A stretch of 34,400 nt of DNA, from assembly GCA_005800325.1 (NCBI GenBank), contig SYFR01000362.1, positions 1-34,400 of the forward strand, given 5' to 3'. The position numbers were made by a program, and so were the translations under genes. This DNA comes from Myxococcales bacterium. GTDB taxonomy: Bacteria > Myxococcota_A > Polyangia > Polyangiales > Polyangiaceae. The notes below the pieces were generated by a model. That model worked only from the letters and a program-made list of their open reading frames with translations. It had not been told where the DNA came from and ran no database searches. Of this stretch, positions 15,501 through 23,349 are shown piece after piece (position 1 is the stretch's first letter; each line of letters begins with the position of its first letter).

Positions 15501-16469
15501 TCATTTCGCCAGCTCGTACTTCCAGGAGAATGGCAAGAACACGGACAGGCCGAGCTGCGCCTGGACGTTATTCGTGAAGCTCTTGTCTGGCGCGAGCCAG
15601 GTGCTGGGATCCTGAGCTAGCGGGAGACCCCTCGAGTCGATCCCCGACGCGATCGATGGGTTCTCGAGATCCTCGAGGAACATATAGTCGCGAATTTCGA
15701 GCATCGCGGAGAGGTAGCGCGTGAAGAAAATGCGAATTCCGCCGCCAAAGCCCCAGGTCGGCTTGACCGACCAATCGAAGGTTCGGTTGTCGGGGTCGAC
15801 GACCGCCTTCGGACGCGTGCTCATCGCGCCTGCGCCGGCGAGGAAGTAAAAGTCGTAGTGGAAGATGAAGTTCGAGAGCACCGCGAACTTTCCATACGCT
15901 GGCACCAGCGTGACGTTCGCGTTCACGTTCCACTGGTACTCAGTGATCGGCTGACCCACGCGCGCCGCGCGGCTCGTCTCGAAGTTGAAGTCCGACTCCG
16001 CGTTGAGCTCTTGGTAGAAGTTGCCGTTTACGCCGCCCGCGAGCCAGTTCAGGACGTAATAGTTCAGGCCGACGCCGGGCCCGGGATGCGCGACGAACTG
16101 GTCGTTCATCGTGACGCTCCCGTACGGGTTGATCTCGAAGCGGCCCTTCCGCAGCGCCCAGATCTGCTGCACCGCGTACATGTCCGGCGCCAGCACGCGA
16201 TCTGCCGCGGCCTTCATGTCGACCTTGACACAGTTTTCGGGGTCGATCCTGCAGAGCTCCTCGAGGCTGCCGGCGTCCGCATCTCCGGCCTCTTCGCCCG
16301 CGACGGCGGTCGCGTCTCCGGTCGGGGCCGTGTCTTCCGCCGGAGTCGGAGCTTCGGCGGCGGCGCCCTCGGCGGCCTTGCCTTCTTCGGTCTGCGCCAG
16401 GCTCGGTGCGGCCGTGAGCACGAGCGCTACCGAGAACCAGAGCCCCACAGTAGCTTGCTTGATCGCCAT
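15501..16469 (-). CDS. Outer-membrane beta-barrel protein of the myxobacterial type (GltA/GltB candidate)
   Basis: 322 residues from ATG 16469, preceded by GGAG at 9 nt; the upstream ATG 16496 has no comparable site. The signal peptide (MAIKQATVGLWFSVALVLTAAPSLA) is followed by an acidic Ala/Glu/Pro/Thr-rich linker (about 25-75), then a short Cys pair (LCRIDPENC) and the barrel: GRFEINPYGSVTMNDQFVAH, PGVGLNYYVLNWLAGGVNG, YQWNVNANVTLVPAYGKFAVL, FHYDFYFLAGAGAM, WGFGGGIRIFFTRYLSAMLEIRDY and C-terminal QLGLSVFLPFSWKYEL. It belongs to the same family as the downstream gene, with stop and possible start overlapping. It is proposed as one of the GltA/GltB outer-membrane parts of the gliding complex by family and by closeness to gltC-I; which is A and which is B cannot be told without alignment. 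A sigma70-like promoter lies at 16544-16573. Confidence 0.84.
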   Translation of the reverse strand: MAIKQATVGLWFSVALVLTAAPSLAQTEEGKAAEGAAAEAPTPAEDTAPTGDATAVAGEEAGDADAGSLEELCRIDPENCVKVDMKAAADRVLAPDMYAVQQIWALRKGRFEINPYGSVTMNDQFVAHPGPGVGLNYYVLNWLAGGVNGNFYQELNAESDFNFETSRAARVGQPITEYQWNVNANVTLVPAYGKFAVLSNFIFHYDFYFLAGAGAMSTRPKAVVDPDNRTFDWSVKPTWGFGGGIRIFFTRYLSAMLEIRDYMFLEDLENPSIASGIDSRGLPLAQDPSTWLAPDKSFTNNVQAQLGLSVFLPFSWKYELAK

Positions 16470-16543
16470 CCCTCTTTGCTCCGCCGCGGCAGCCAAGTGC
16501 CGGATCTTATTAAAGAAAACGGCTAGCCGCGAATTGACGGCGC

Positions 16544-16573
16544 ACTATAACACGCGCAATTTTTTGACCGCAA
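16544..16573 (-). promoter_or_regulatory. Sigma70-like promoter for the two-barrel operon
   Basis: On the minus strand TTGCGG and TATAGT are separated by 18 bp inside an unusually AT-rich patch for this genome. The predicted transcript starts about 65-70 nt before ATG 16469. It lies in the 133-bp gap after ftsY, giving the barrel pair its own promoter. Confidence 0.62.
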
Positions 16574-16602
16574 CCAATAACGCGATGCGCGCCTGACGAG
16601 CG

Positions 16603-17979
16603 TCATGCCGCGCGCGCCGGGTCGTCGCCTTGGCCGAGCAGCGCCTCGACGAACTCGTCCGCATCGAATTCGCGCAGGTCTTGAGGTCGCTCGCCAACCC
16701 CGACGTAGCGCACGGGCACGCGGTGCTCGGACGCGATCGCCAGGACGCTGCCGCCCTTCGCCGTGCCGTCGAGCTTCGTCAGGACGAGCCCGGTGAGCCG
16801 CAGCGCCTCGCCAAACTCCGACACCTGCTGGACGGCGTTTTGTCCCGTCGTCCCGTCGACGACGAGGATCGTGTCGTGCGGGGCACCAGGGAGCGCCTTC
16901 TTGATCGTGCGCTCGACTTTGCGCAGCTCGTCCATGAGGTTCGATTTGGTGTGAAGTCGCCCCGCGGTGTCTACGAGCACGAACTCGGGCTTGTCTTTCA
17001 CCGCCTTGGTGATCGCATCGAAGACGACACTGGCCGGATCCGCGCCGTCCGCACCCGCGTGGACTTCGCATCCGACGCGCTTGCCCCACGCCTGAAGTTG
17101 CTGCACCGCCGCGGCTCGAAAGGTATCGCCCGCGACGAGCAGGACCTTGCGCCCTTGCTCGGTCAGCTTGGTGGCGAGCTTGCCAATCGTCGTGGTCTTG
17201 CCCGTCCCGTTCACGCCGATGAACAGCACCACCGTGGGCTTGTCACGCTGGCGCAGTGCGCCGCCGCCAGGAATTTCGAGTAGCTCCCGCGCGCGCTCGC
17301 GCAGTCGTGTCCAGACGCGCTCGGAGCTCGTCAGCTCTTTGCGGCCAAGCGCTTGCCGTACATCGTCGAGGAGCATCGCCGTGGTCTTCACGCCGACGTC
17401 GCTCGTGAGCAGCACCTCTTCGATTTGGTCCACCAGGCGCGGATCGATCTCGGTCTTGCCGGCAATCAGCTCTTTGAGGCGGCCAAAGAACCCGCCCGCG
17501 CCGCGCATCTTCGCCAGCCCTTGTCGCAAGCCGGCGACGTCGCGCTTGTGCGCGGCCGGCGGCGGCATCGGCGGTGCCGAAACCTCGACGCTGAGCGGCA
17601 CGGTCGACTCCGGAATGTCCTCCTCTTCGCGCTCACCCTCTTCCGCTTCCACGCGCTCCGCCTTGCGCGGGGCTGCTTGCGCCTGCGGGCTCGGCTTCGC
17701 GCTCACCGCGGGCGCAGGGCGCGGCTCCTCGCGCGAAGCTTCCGGTGCGCCTGCAGGTTCCGGCGCCCGCCCCGCCTTCTCGCGAGGGAGCGGGGCAGGT
17801 GGCCCGTCGGACGCTGGCCGCCTCGGCGGCACGGATTGCGGTTTCCGGAGCCGCGGCCCCCCCGCGCTCTCCGTCTCATCGTCCGGTAAAGTCGGCAACG
17901 CCGGCCTCTTACGAATGAGCGCCAGCACGACACCGCCAACGATGAGGAGGGCGGCGACGACGAGGAGGAGTGTGGTCAC
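16603..17979 (-). CDS. ftsY: Signal recognition particle receptor FtsY
   Basis: 458 residues. FtsY is the membrane-associated GTPase that docks SRP-ribosome complexes at the Sec translocon. An N-terminal hydrophobic helix (about 3-22) leads into a long Pro/Ala/Glu-rich acidic linker, as in FtsY proteins with a membrane-anchoring N terminus. The NG domain begins near 165. G1 is GVNGTGKTTTIGKLA (about 253), followed by DTFRAAAVQQL, DTAGRLHTKSNLMDELRKV (about 335) and TKLDGTAKGGSVL (about 400), then VPVRYVGVGERPQDLREFDADEFVEALL, the classic FtsY end. All GTPase motifs are intact. The start is GTG 17979; no Shine-Dalgarno sequence is visible. A weak promoter just upstream would make a nearly leaderless message. 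It is followed on the same strand by the two-barrel operon, which has its own promoter. Confidence 0.97.
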   Translation of the reverse strand: MTTLLLVVAALLIVGGVVLALIRKRPALPTLPDDETESAGGPRLRKPQSVPPRRPASDGPPAPLPREKAGRAPEPAGAPEASREEPRPAPAVSAKPSPQAQAAPRKAERVEAEEGEREEEDIPESTVPLSVEVSAPPMPPPAAHKRDVAGLRQGLAKMRGAGGFFGRLKELIAGKTEIDPRLVDQIEEVLLTSDVGVKTTAMLLDDVRQALGRKELTSSERVWTRLRERARELLEIPGGGALRQRDKPTVVLFIGVNGTGKTTTIGKLATKLTEQGRKVLLVAGDTFRAAAVQQLQAWGKRVGCEVHAGADGADPASVVFDAITKAVKDKPEFVLVDTAGRLHTKSNLMDELRKVERTIKKALPGAPHDTILVVDGTTGQNAVQQVSEFGEALRLTGLVLTKLDGTAKGGSVLAIASEHRVPVRYVGVGERPQDLREFDADEFVEALLGQGDDPARAA

Positions 17980-17985
17980 GGCACG

Positions 17986-18014
17986 GTGTTAGTTTCGCAA
18001 GTCGGAGCCGTCAA
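17986..18014 (-). promoter_or_regulatory. Possible promoter directly at the ftsY start
   Basis: TTGACG - 17 bp - TAACAC on the minus strand. The -10 box ends only six bases before GTG 17979, so transcription would begin at or next to the start codon. The -10 match is modest (3 of 6), so this is tentative. Confidence 0.32.
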
Positions 18015-18080
18015 CGCGCGTGACGCGTCGTGTCGCTAGGTTGAGCACCTTCGGCACGCGTGCGTCGCGAGCGTGGCGAA

Positions 18081-19790
18081 TCACCCCGGGGACTGGTGCG
18101 CGCCCGGCTCGCGCGTCGCGATCGCGTGCTCGGTCGCGGCATCGAGTTCGCCGCCGCCGAAGGCTGCTTCCTCGACCTCCGCGGCCCACTGGCGGACGTC
18201 GTCGCGCTCGCCGGCGACGGCCATGACCTGAGCAGGGGTGGGCTCGCGTGTGCGGTCGAAGGGGCGACCGGCTCCGCGCGTCCAGCTCACGAGGCGTGCG
18301 AGGAGCGACCGGCGCCGCGTCGACAGCGCGACGACGAGACGGCCGCCGCTCGGGAGGTGGCGCTTCACGGCGCTGTGTGTCGAGACGCTCGCCTCGAGCC
18401 AGAGCGTGTCGTGCCCTCGCTCGAGCCCGAACGCGAAGGTGCCGTCGCTGCCGCTCAGCGTGCGGGCCACGACCCCGTCGCCGTCGATCGCCGGCGCTCG
18501 CACGACGAGCTCGACGTTCGCGAGAGCGACGCCGTCGTGCGCGTCGACGACGCGGCCATGGAGATCGCCGCGCTCGTGGCCGGCCTCGAGCACATGGACG
18601 CCTGGTGGCAACGCACGCGCGGGCGGCGCAGCGGGCGCGGGGCGCTCGCGGCTGCGCTTCCACCCGGACAACGCCCAGGCGAGCGTGCGGATCACGAGCG
18701 CGAGGAGCGTCGTCCTCAGTACGGCGCTCGGCGGGCTCACGGCGACGCGAACGTCGAGCGCACGGCCGGCTCGCAAGTACGGCGACGCGGGTAAGAAACG
18801 AAGCGTGATCGCCGCCTCGCCGAGCGCGCCCGGATCGACCGGCACCTCGAGCACGGCGCGGCCATCGCGGAGCGGAACCGAAGCGACGCTGGCGCCGGAT
18901 GCAAGCGCCTCGACCGCGCCGACCGCGACGACGTCGAAAGCAGCCGCGCGGACGTGCAAGGCTGCGATGCCGCCACGCACGACGGCCTCGGGCTCGCGCT
19001 CGAGCTCGAGCCGGACCGTGCGAAAGCGCGTGACCGTCGCCTCGTCGCTCGCTCGCGCGAACGCGCCGTCGCCGTCGAAGCGCGCGCTCAGCTCGCCGAG
19101 TCCCGGCGGTCCGAGCCGGTCGCTCGCGATCTCGAAACGCGCCTTTTTGTCGCCACCGATCTTGGCCGTCGCGAGCTCGCGTTCGCCATCGCTGAAGAGT
19201 CGCACGACGAGCGGGTCGCCGAGCGAGAGCGCGTCTTCGATGTCCACGCGCGCCGCGATCACCGTCGTGCGCAAGTCGAGATCGATCTCGGTCGGCGGTG
19301 GATCGAACGTCACCGCCGCTCGGCGCTTGCGCGTCGCGTCTCGGTCGAAGGCGACGCTTGCGGTGGCAGCCGTGTGGTGCGCGTGGCCCGGGAAGCGGAG
19401 TCTCAATTCTCCGATGGGCGCGCCGCCCGCGAGACGCAGGCAGATCTCGCCGCGTGCTGCAGTCTGGACCCGCACGCCTCCGTCGAGCGGTGCGATCGAG
19501 ACGCGCGGCGTCGGACACCCGCCGACGTCCCGCGCGGAAAACGGTGCGGTCGAGGTCAGCTCGAGCCACGCCCTCTCGAGCGGCGCGCCGTCGTCGTCGG
19601 TGAGGGTCGCGCGGAGCTCGAGTGTACTCTTGTCCTCGAGGAACACTGCCTGGCCCGCAAGCCTTGCGCCCCCACGGACGCGCACGTCGAGCGCCGCGGC
19701 CGGCCCGACGGCAACGATCGCGGGGCCAAGAGCTGCGAGCGCTGCGCCGAGGCGCGCCTTCGTGCGAAGCGACCAAGAACCGCGGCTCAT
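18081..19790 (-). CDS. Secreted or membrane protein with carboxypeptidase-regulatory-like domain
   Basis: 569 residues from ATG 19790, whose ATGA overlaps the yraN stop. An N-terminal signal (LGAALAALGPAIVAVGPAAAL) precedes a large beta-rich Ala/Arg/Val region with several Ig/beta-sandwich-like blocks (VFLEDKSTLELRATLTDDDGAPL, FRTVRLELEREPEAVVRGG). A hydrophobic helix near 360-385 (LRTTLLALVIRTLAWAL) followed by RSRERP suggests a membrane anchor. After it comes GDLHGRVVDAHDGVALANVELVV...TLSGSDGTFAFGL, the pattern of the carboxypeptidase regulatory-like (beta-sandwich) domain. The C-terminal tail is charged (AQVMAVAGERDDVRQWAAEVEEA). No catalytic motif is seen. It follows yraN and precedes ftsY on the same strand. 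Its job is unknown; a structural envelope or export-linked role is only a guess from context. Confidence 0.72.
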   Translation of the reverse strand: MSRGSWSLRTKARLGAALAALGPAIVAVGPAAALDVRVRGGARLAGQAVFLEDKSTLELRATLTDDDGAPLERAWLELTSTAPFSARDVGGCPTPRVSIAPLDGGVRVQTAARGEICLRLAGGAPIGELRLRFPGHAHHTAATASVAFDRDATRKRRAAVTFDPPPTEIDLDLRTTVIAARVDIEDALSLGDPLVVRLFSDGERELATAKIGGDKKARFEIASDRLGPPGLGELSARFDGDGAFARASDEATVTRFRTVRLELEREPEAVVRGGIAALHVRAAAFDVVAVGAVEALASGASVASVPLRDGRAVLEVPVDPGALGEAAITLRFLPASPYLRAGRALDVRVAVSPPSAVLRTTLLALVIRTLAWALSGWKRSRERPAPAAPPARALPPGVHVLEAGHERGDLHGRVVDAHDGVALANVELVVRAPAIDGDGVVARTLSGSDGTFAFGLERGHDTLWLEASVSTHSAVKRHLPSGGRLVVALSTRRRSLLARLVSWTRGAGRPFDRTREPTPAQVMAVAGERDDVRQWAAEVEEAAFGGGELDAATEHAIATREPGAHQSPG

Positions 19791-20155
19791 GTGAACGCCG
19801 CGCGAATGTACTCCACACGCGGGCCGCCTTCAGCGTCGAGATCGACCGAGGCCACATCGAACCGGAGACGTTCGATCCCCGGCCAGCGCGACGCCTGCTT
19901 GACCCACAGCAGCTCGGCAGCCCGACGCAGCCGCGCCTGCTTCTTGTGGTCCACGCTGTCGAGGGCGCCGGCCCACGCGCCTTTTCCGCGCGTGCGCACC
20001 TCCACGACGACGACCACCGCGCCGTCACGCGCCACGAGGTCGAGCTCGAGGCTGCCGAAGCGGAGGTTGCGCCCGATCACGTCGAGCCCGAGGTCGCGCA
20101 CGAACTGTTCGGCCACCGCCTCGGCGGCGCGCCCCCGCGCGGCACGCAGCGTCAC
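19787..20155 (-). CDS. yraN: YraN/UPF0102 family protein (nuclease-like fold)
   Basis: 122 residues, the usual length for this family of PD-(D/E)XK-fold proteins of uncertain role, possibly linked to DNA processing. Characteristic features are RAAEAVAEQFVRDLGLDVIGRNLRFGSLELDLVARDG near the start, then VVVVVEVRTRG. The candidate catalytic residues Glu37, Asp39 and Glu52 are present (ELD...VEVR); the usual Lys of EVK is replaced by Arg54. This is followed by the helix KKQARLRRAAELLWV, where family members have RKQ/RRA-type helices. No signal peptide; cytoplasmic. The start is GTG 20155, 11 bp after the stop of the Cys-rich lipoprotein, and the stop overlaps the next gene by ATGA. The Lys-to-Arg change makes nuclease activity uncertain. 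Confidence 0.93.
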   Translation of the reverse strand: MTLRAARGRAAEAVAEQFVRDLGLDVIGRNLRFGSLELDLVARDGAVVVVVEVRTRGKGAWAGALDSVDHKKQARLRRAAELLWVKQASRWPGIERLRFDVASVDLDAEGGPRVEYIRAAFT

Positions 20156-20166
20156 GAGTCAGGCGG

Positions 20167-21096
20167 TCACTTCGGGGTGCCCTGACAGCTCTCTCCGACG
20201 TGTCCGTCGACGGTGCCGCAGTTCACCGTCTCCTTTTCGAACGTCGTGCCCTGCTTGACGCAGTACTTTCCCGCGACGACCGCATCACCGAGACCGACGT
20301 TGGGTCGAATCTCGACGCACTCGTAGCCCTCGTCGCAGGTGCAGAAGTTGAAGTTCGCGTCGGCCTCGCTGGCGCCGTCGCTTGGCGGTCCACAGCGGCA
20401 CGAACAGTACACGGCGTCCTCGGCGTCGCGGCCCGAGTTCTGGTCGCACTGTCCGCACACCTCGACGGCGATCGGGATCCCGGTGCCGGGGACGTAGCAG
20501 CGCCGATCGCTCTCCGCATCCGAGAGCGGCAACGAGCACACCTTGATCTTGCACAGGCCCGCGTCCGAGTCGCAGGTGTAGCGGTCCGGGCACTGCGGGT
20601 TCGACGGATTGCAGCGGCAGAATCGGCCGTCCTTGTCGCACACCTCGTTCTTGCACGCAGGGTTGCGACCCATCTCGTCGTTGCAGTTGGCTGGGTTCGC
20701 CCCGCTACCACAAGGAGTGGGATCGCAGTCGTTGAAGAGGACGCCAGCGTCGAGGCACTGTTCGGTGCCATCGCACGCGCTTTCGCCCCCACTGCAGACC
20801 TTCGGCTCCGGCTGACCGTGCTTGCAGCTCGCGCGCCCCTGGAAGTGATTCACCAGGCAGACGCGCGTGTCGCACTGAAAGGACCGCGACTCGATGTTCT
20901 CTTCTTCGAGCGCGAAGCCCGAGAAATTCTCGCGGTACTCGTCTTCTGGGGTGCACGGATCGCCGACACCACCCGCGGGGCATCCGACCAACGCGACCGA
21001 CACGAATCCGCCCGCCACAAGGGTGGCAGAGAGCGCGCGTAGCCCACGAATCCAGCCGCCCACGACGGTGCTACCAACCCGAAAAGATCGCGACAT
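20167..21096 (-). CDS. Cysteine-rich lipoprotein
   Basis: 309 residues from ATG 21096; the track's start (21255) is 53 codons too early, in a divergent promoter region. The signal (RGLRALSATLVAGGFVSVALVGC) predicts a lipoprotein with acylated Cys39. The mature part contains about 30 further cysteines spaced in short loops (CDTRVC, CSGGESAC, CNPSNPQC, CDSDAGLC, CSCRCGPP, CTCDEGYEC), like the Cys-rich, disulfide-stabilised repeats of secreted Myxococcota proteins; EGF-like or similar loops are conceivable. An envelope or surface location is inferred. It heads the minus-strand group with yraN and the secreted protein, and is divergent from gltC, sharing a 270-bp regulatory gap. No known family name is recognised. 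Cysteine number is even or odd depending on the acylated one; at least 30 could pair. Confidence 0.85.
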   Translation of the reverse strand: MSRSFRVGSTVVGGWIRGLRALSATLVAGGFVSVALVGCPAGGVGDPCTPEDEYRENFSGFALEEENIESRSFQCDTRVCLVNHFQGRASCKHGQPEPKVCSGGESACDGTEQCLDAGVLFNDCDPTPCGSGANPANCNDEMGRNPACKNEVCDKDGRFCRCNPSNPQCPDRYTCDSDAGLCKIKVCSLPLSDAESDRRCYVPGTGIPIAVEVCGQCDQNSGRDAEDAVYCSCRCGPPSDGASEADANFNFCTCDEGYECVEIRPNVGLGDAVVAGKYCVKQGTTFEKETVNCGTVDGHVGESCQGTPK

Positions 21097-21169
21097 CAGA
21101 AGGTCATCTCCTACGTCCTCGCGCGAAGGTGACGGCCCCGCGAGGAGCGCAACGAATTGTGGAGCGTCA

Positions 21170-21198
21170 AGGTAGTCGAACGGACGCGGCACCGTCAA
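21170..21198 (-). promoter_or_regulatory. Tentative promoter for the Cys-rich lipoprotein gene
   Basis: TTGACG - 17 bp - CTACCT on the minus strand in the divergent gap. The -35 box is good and the -10 box is poor, so confidence is low. Confidence 0.3.
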
Positions 21199-21277
21199 CG
21201 ACTTGCGCCTCACGGCCTCCGCGCGGCCGAGCCGCCACCGCGGCGGGTGAATCACGCCCGTTTTGGCGATACGCTCG

Positions 21278-21307
21278 TTGACAACGGTCGCACCGGAAAA
21301 CTAGCAT
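21278..21307 (+). promoter_or_regulatory. Sigma70-like promoter for gltC
   Basis: A perfect -35 TTGACA is followed after 18 bp by TAGCAT (4 of 6 to TATAAT). The predicted transcript starts near 21314, about 50 nt before ATG 21367, whose AAGGA ribosome-binding site is 8 nt upstream. It is in the gap divergent to the Cys-rich lipoprotein. Confidence 0.6.
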
Positions 21308-21366
21308 CGGTCGCCCAAAGCCGGAATTTCAAGTCAAGTTTCGGCGAATTGCGAAGGATCTCACGG

Positions 21367-23103
21367 ATGGCGAAGTCGTACCGCTGGTTGCTCGTGGCCC
21401 TGTCCCTCTCGCTCGGCGCAACCACCGCCGAGGCGCAAGGCAGGCGCGGGAAAAAGAACGGCAAGGACGAGAAGTCCGCGCCCGCGAAGGGCGGCAAAAA
21501 GACGATCGATCTCGACGCCGCCGAGGGCGACGACAAGGGCAAGGCCGAAGACGACGGCCCCGTAACCGCCGGCGAGATGACCGAGGCGGCCGCGCAGGCG
21601 AAGCGCCTATTCGATCAGGAGCGGTGGGGCGAGTCGGCGATGATGCTGAAGCAGGTCGTCGACGGCGAGACCAACGACGACGCCGGCAACCGCCAGATTG
21701 CACAGTATCACCTCGCGATCGCGCTCTACCGGCTCAAGTTTTTTCAGGCCAGCTACGACATTTTTCGCCGCGTCGCGGACAACCCGAACCACCTCAAGTT
21801 CAAGGAGACGCTGCTGTGGCTGGCCAAGCTCGCCACCCAGCTCCCGGAGCCGGCGGACATCATCGGCGCGGTCGGCAAGTACTCGAAGGATCAGGTCGCC
21901 CGCTTCAACAATGATCAGCAGCGCGATCTGTACTTTCAGCTCAACTACCTGCTCGGACGATCCATGTATCGCCAGCGTGAGTTCCAGCAGGGAATCGACC
22001 TCTTCTCGAACGTCAAGAAGGAGAGCCCCTACTTCGTCAAGTCCCAGTTCTTCATGGGGATCTCGTATGTGCAGTTGACGAAGAGCGCACCGGCCGTGCG
22101 CGCCTTTCAGCGCATCATCGACGCGCTCGACGAGGGCATCGAGGGCGTCGAGGACGAGGCACGCATGCGCGATCTGGCGAACCTCTCGATCGCCCGCACG
22201 CTCTATTCGGCGTCGACGAAGCTCGACCAGAACAACGTGCCGAAGATCGACGGGCAGAAGATTGGCTACGCCGTCCAGTATTGGAACCAGGTCGACGTCG
22301 CCAGCGAGTACTGGCTCGATGCGCTGTTCGAGCAGTCTTGGGCCTACTTCATGGCGAGCGACTTTCCGCGCGCCCTCGGCAACGTCCACACGATCCAGTC
22401 GCCGTACTTCCCCAACTCGTTCTACCCCGAGGCGGACATCCTTCGCGCCGTCATCTACTTCATGACGTGTCAGTACGACGACGCGACGTCGATCGTGGCG
22501 AAGTTTCAGACGCGCTACGAGCCGATTCAGAAAGAGCTCAATGCCATCCTGAAGCGCTTCGAGGGCGAAGGCAGCGAGCAGAAGTTCTACGAGTTTCTGA
22601 TCGCCGTGCGCGACGGCAAGGCGAACCTCTCACCCGCGGTCGAGCCCATCGTAAAAATAGCGCTCAGCGACCGCGAGCTGCTTCGCAACATCGAGTACGT
22701 CGCGGTGCTCGATCAGGAGCTCGAGCGGTTCGGCACCGCCAACAAGGGCTTCCAAAACAGCCCGGTCGGAGCCGACGTCGAGGACAACGTCAAGCTCGCG
22801 AAGACCAACGCCATTCGCAAGGCCGGCGAGCTGGCGCGACGCCGCTACCGCCGAAACCTCACCGAGCTCGGCGAGCATCTCCGTAGCGCGCAGAAGATCA
22901 TCGTCGATATCACGAACGCGCAGCGCAAGAAGCTCGACGAGGAGATCGAGGCGGGCAGGTGGTCCCAGGAGGACGCCTACGAGTTCGGCCAAGTGAAACC
23001 CGACGAAGAGCATGTGATCTGGCCCTTCGCGGACGAGTATTGGCGCGACGAGCTCGGCTTCTATCGCCAGGTGATGCAGTCGCAGTGCGGCAGCGGCAAG
23101 TAG
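21367..23103 (+). CDS. gltC: TPR protein, GltC-like gliding-motility component
   Basis: 578 residues from ATG 21367 with AAGGA 8 nt upstream; the track's start 70 codons earlier lies in the promoter region. The signal peptide (MAKSYRWLLVALSLSLGATTAEA) is followed by a Lys/Asp/Glu-rich linker (about 24-75). TPR-type helices follow, e.g. AKRLFDQERWGESAMMLKQVV, AQYHLAIALYRLKFFQASYDIFRRV, LGRSMYRQREFQQGIDLFSNV, FFMGISYVQLTKSAPAVRAFQRII. The C-terminal third is helical and charged, possibly coiled. It should be periplasmic. In Myxococcus xanthus GltC is a periplasmic TPR protein encoded beside the GltA/GltB barrels and needed for gliding. Here it directly precedes gltD, 246 bp apart, which with its architecture supports the call. 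Orthology is inferred from order and build; another TPR protein of similar size cannot be ruled out without alignment. Confidence 0.76.
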   Translation: MAKSYRWLLVALSLSLGATTAEAQGRRGKKNGKDEKSAPAKGGKKTIDLDAAEGDDKGKAEDDGPVTAGEMTEAAAQAKRLFDQERWGESAMMLKQVVDGETNDDAGNRQIAQYHLAIALYRLKFFQASYDIFRRVADNPNHLKFKETLLWLAKLATQLPEPADIIGAVGKYSKDQVARFNNDQQRDLYFQLNYLLGRSMYRQREFQQGIDLFSNVKKESPYFVKSQFFMGISYVQLTKSAPAVRAFQRIIDALDEGIEGVEDEARMRDLANLSIARTLYSASTKLDQNNVPKIDGQKIGYAVQYWNQVDVASEYWLDALFEQSWAYFMASDFPRALGNVHTIQSPYFPNSFYPEADILRAVIYFMTCQYDDATSIVAKFQTRYEPIQKELNAILKRFEGEGSEQKFYEFLIAVRDGKANLSPAVEPIVKIALSDRELLRNIEYVAVLDQELERFGTANKGFQNSPVGADVEDNVKLAKTNAIRKAGELARRRYRRNLTELGEHLRSAQKIIVDITNAQRKKLDEEIEAGRWSQEDAYEFGQVKPDEEHVIWPFADEYWRDELGFYRQVMQSQCGSGK

Positions 23104-23135
23104 GCGCGATGCCCGCAGCGCGCGCGGGACGCTGC

Positions 23136-23155
23136 CCCGGGCCGACTTGCCCGGG
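23136..23155. terminator. GC hairpin after gltC, weak terminator candidate
   Basis: CCCGGGC and GCCCGGG form a 7-bp stem with a 6-nt loop 32 bp after the gltC stop. There is no T-run after it, so intrinsic termination is doubtful; it may only attenuate or stabilise the 3' end. Confidence 0.3.
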
Positions 23156-23210
23156 CGCATATGTGCTCGGCGGTGTAGGCCCGCGGACGACGTGGTGTTT
23201 CTCGGGTAGC

Positions 23211-23324
23211 GTTGACTTTCGGTAGCAGGGTTGACTTTCGGTAGCAGGGTTGACTTTCGGTAGCAGGGTTGACTTTCGGTAGCAGGGTTGACCTTCGGTA
23301 GCAGGGTTGACTTTCGGTAGCAGG
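23211..23324 (+). repeat. 6 x 19-bp tandem repeat upstream of gltD
   Basis: Six head-to-tail copies of GTTGACTTTCGGTAGCAGG, five identical and one with a single change (T to C, copy five). The array ends about 25 bp before the gltD start. Each copy holds TTGACT, close to a sigma70 -35 box, but no -10 box stands at the right distance in the array. A period of 19 bp is not a multiple of three, so it is not coding in gltD. A degenerate copy may precede it (about 23192-23210). It may be an operator array, a slippage-variable spacer, or neutral. Confidence 0.96.
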
Positions 23325-23349
23325 CTCACAGCAAGCGAGCACGGTGGAT

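Noticed and set aside
18238-19794. 518-residue plus-strand ORF
   Set aside because: Ser/Arg/Ala-rich antisense shadow of the secreted protein gene.
17989-20028. 679-residue minus-strand ORF
   Set aside because: Arg-rich out-of-frame shadow of the secreted protein and yraN.
23211-23324. CRISPR array
   Set aside because: Copies are directly head-to-tail with no spacers, the unit is only 19 bp, and no cas genes are nearby.
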